A DNA stretch of 64,000 bases from JAIPEI01 sp964443135 (GTDB taxonomy: Bacteria > Desulfobacterota > DSM-4660 > Desulfatiglandales > HGW-15). Shown here piece after piece: positions 62,768 to 64,000 of this stretch. The translations under genes and the position numbers were made by a program. Location of the stretch: the NCBI GenBank assembly GCA_964443135.1, contig CAYUBQ010000004.1:1-64000 (forward strand), read 5' to 3'. Each line of letters starts with the position of its first letter. Within the stretch, counting starts at the first letter, position 1. The notes under the pieces are model-generated. The model was not told the DNA's origin, did no database searches, and saw only the letters and a program-made list of their open reading frames with translations.

Positions 62768-63514
62768 CTAGAAAGGCCACACGAAGTCCACGGCCCGCAT
62801 CAGCCAGCCAGGGCTCTGTTTGTCGCTCACGGGACCGCTCCCGGTGTACTCGATGGCCGCCTCCGCGATGTAGCTGGAGAGCACCGTGTTGTCGGGGGAA
62901 ATGTCCGCCGGCCGGACGAGACCGGTCAGGGTGATGTACTGGGCCTCGTTGTTCACCTTGACCTTTCTGGAGCCTTTGATGAAGAGGTTTCCGTTGGGCG
63001 TCACCTCGATGACCCGTGCGGTGATCGAAGCGGTCATGGTCTCGTTCCGCGTGGTCTCGCCGGTGCCGTCGAAGTCGTTTTCCAGGGAGGCCTTGAACAT
63101 GGCCTCGTTGTCGAACGAGGCGGGTACACCGATCTTGTCGATTTTTCCTTCCCATCCCAGCAGGTTGCTGATCCCGGCGTTGATGGAGGACTCCCGTCCC
63201 GTCTTGGTCGTGGCCTTCTTGTTCGCTTTGGAGGTCTCCACGATGTCGACGGTGATGAGGTCCCCGATCTTGTTGGCGCGCAGGTCCTGGAACGCGTTCC
63301 GATAGGTGACCTCGCTCCAGAGCCCCGAGCCGGCCGTCGGATCCGCGGGTTGTGCGGGAGGCACCACCGCAACGGGCCGGGGTTCGGGCGGGCGGGTCAG
63401 CGGCTCGCGGGGATCCTCCTCGAAAGGGAGACCTGCGCAGCCGGTGAGCAGGATGAGCCCTGTCAGGGCGGGAAGGACGAGATTGCGTATGCTGGGTTTC
63501 TCTGCTGGGTTCAT
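62768..63514 (-). CDS. flgH: Flagellar L-ring lipoprotein FlgH
   Basis: Outer-membrane ring of the basal body. It has 248 aa. A type II signal peptide with lipobox LTGC (Cys26) is followed by a Pro-rich linker. The conserved core includes SLWS-like GLWSEVTYRNAFQDLRANKIGDLITVDIVETSKANK, VIEVTPNGNLFIKGSRKVKVNNEAQYITLTGLVRPADI and ending PGWLMRAVDFVWPF. It confirms a Gram-negative envelope. Confidence 0.96.
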   Translation of the reverse strand: MNPAEKPSIRNLVLPALTGLILLTGCAGLPFEEDPREPLTRPPEPRPVAVVPPAQPADPTAGSGLWSEVTYRNAFQDLRANKIGDLITVDIVETSKANKKATTKTGRESSINAGISNLLGWEGKIDKIGVPASFDNEAMFKASLENDFDGTGETTRNETMTASITARVIEVTPNGNLFIKGSRKVKVNNEAQYITLTGLVRPADISPDNTVLSSYIAEAAIEYTGSGPVSDKQSPGWLMRAVDFVWPF

Positions 63515-63598
63515 CGTCTCCTCGATCGTGGTGCTCGACGCGGTTTCACGTCTTGCCGTGAAGGGGTCCGCCTGGCCGGGTAGGCCGGAGCGGCCCCG

Positions 63599-64000
63599 TC
63601 AGAAGGTGACCGTCACCCATCCGGGGGCCTTGACGGTGGAGGAGAGTTCCTTTCCGCTCTGAAGGTTTCTGACCCGGATGGGTTCGCCGTGCCGGCCGTC
63701 CTCCAGGGCTTCTCCCCGGGTGGTGATTCTCAGGTTCTCGCTTTCCGCCAGGATGATCACGGAGCTTCCCCGCTCCACCACGGGCGGGTCCTCCACCATG
63801 GCCTCGGTGAGGGTGCTTCCCGATCGAATGCTCCTGGAGGCCCGCTTGCCCACGGCTTCTTCCGGGTCCACCAGGGTGTTGCCCCGCCCGCGCATGGAGG
63901 TCTCCCGGACCCGCTGGACGTCCGCCTTGTCGATGAGGTTTCCCCGCTGTATCCTCCGGACGGCGCGCACCACCTCCCGGGTGATGGAGACGCGGGCCGA
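63599..64000 (-). CDS. flgA: Flagellar P-ring chaperone FlgA (5' end beyond window)
   Basis: Periplasmic chaperone for P-ring assembly. The C-terminal 133 residues are visible, including the SAF domain (IQRGNLIDKADVQRV, DPEEAVGKRASRSIRSGSTLTEAMVEDPPVVERGSSVIIL) and the final EPIRVRNLQSGKEL...VTVTF. The frame stays open to the window edge. It is upstream of flgH on the same strand, the usual flgA-flgH-flgI order. Confidence 0.92.
   Translation of the reverse strand, partial: SARVSITREVVRAVRRIQRGNLIDKADVQRVRETSMRGRGNTLVDPEEAVGKRASRSIRSGSTLTEAMVEDPPVVERGSSVIILAESENLRITTRGEALEDGRHGEPIRVRNLQSGKELSSTVKAPGWVTVTF

Overview
The window is a high-GC, gene-dense, Gram-negative chromosome segment. It carries a complete set of lipid A and outer-membrane biogenesis genes and a flagellar operon. 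Several genes point to the Desulfobacterota (former Deltaproteobacteria): a PxxKW-type cysteine-rich protein, a DVU0524-like flagellar-cluster protein, an archaeal-type thymidylate synthase, a FlgJ rod protein fused to an M23 peptidase, LpxI in place of LpxH, and SelA. This placement is inferred from protein families; no rRNA is present. A run of 100 N inside flgL shows that the sequence is a draft scaffold.

Layout. 1-1320: a nitroreductase cut by the window edge, remnants of a RelBE-type toxin-antitoxin locus and an IS630-type transposase, and tRNA-His with its own promoter and terminator. 1443-7905: selA, gmhA, a zinc-ribbon protein, ispF, cysS and uvrB. 7934-13597: a gutted metallophosphoesterase, an AMIN/DUF1566 envelope protein diverging from a molybdopterin oxidoreductase with an incomplete Fe-S motif, and two coupled unknown genes. 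13621-15576: acetoacetyl-CoA synthetase. About 15960-19500: a decayed RHS/YD-repeat gene whose AT-rich C-terminal tip is followed by a small three-helix membrane protein (toxin and immunity candidates).

19918-32394 (+): lysS, lolC, lolD, bamA, ompH/skp, lpxD, fabZ, lpxA, lpxI, a Gfo/Idh/MocA oxidoreductase and lpxB. Together these cover lipoprotein release, outer-membrane protein insertion and the early lipid A pathway. A roughly 94-bp intergenic element occurs twice here, after lolD and after lpxA. An NtrC-family regulator follows.

33787-38853 (-): engB, an 85-bp inverted-repeat element, an aminotransferase, hisG, hisI, rlmN and the archaeal-type thymidylate synthase. 39102-43963: a hybrid PAS histidine kinase, a SagB-like nitroreductase, icd, and the PxxKW protein behind a leader hairpin that looks like an attenuator. 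44087-49370 (-): xseA, xseB, a prenyl diphosphate synthase, dxs and tlyA, a tightly overlapped operon. 49580-53026 (+): a DUF4301 protein coupled to a DUF368 polyprenyl-phosphate transporter, then a PilZ protein.

53042-64000: motility. On the minus strand, read from the right edge: flgA, flgH, flgI, flgJ-M23, flgN, flgK, flgL, csrA, fliW and an NtrC-type regulator with a variant GAFTGA loop. cheR lies on the plus strand. A FliA-type promoter drives a DVU0524-like gene and flgM, and a separately promoted small protein closes the region. csrA/fliW and flgM suggest post-transcriptional and anti-sigma checkpoints on late flagellar genes.
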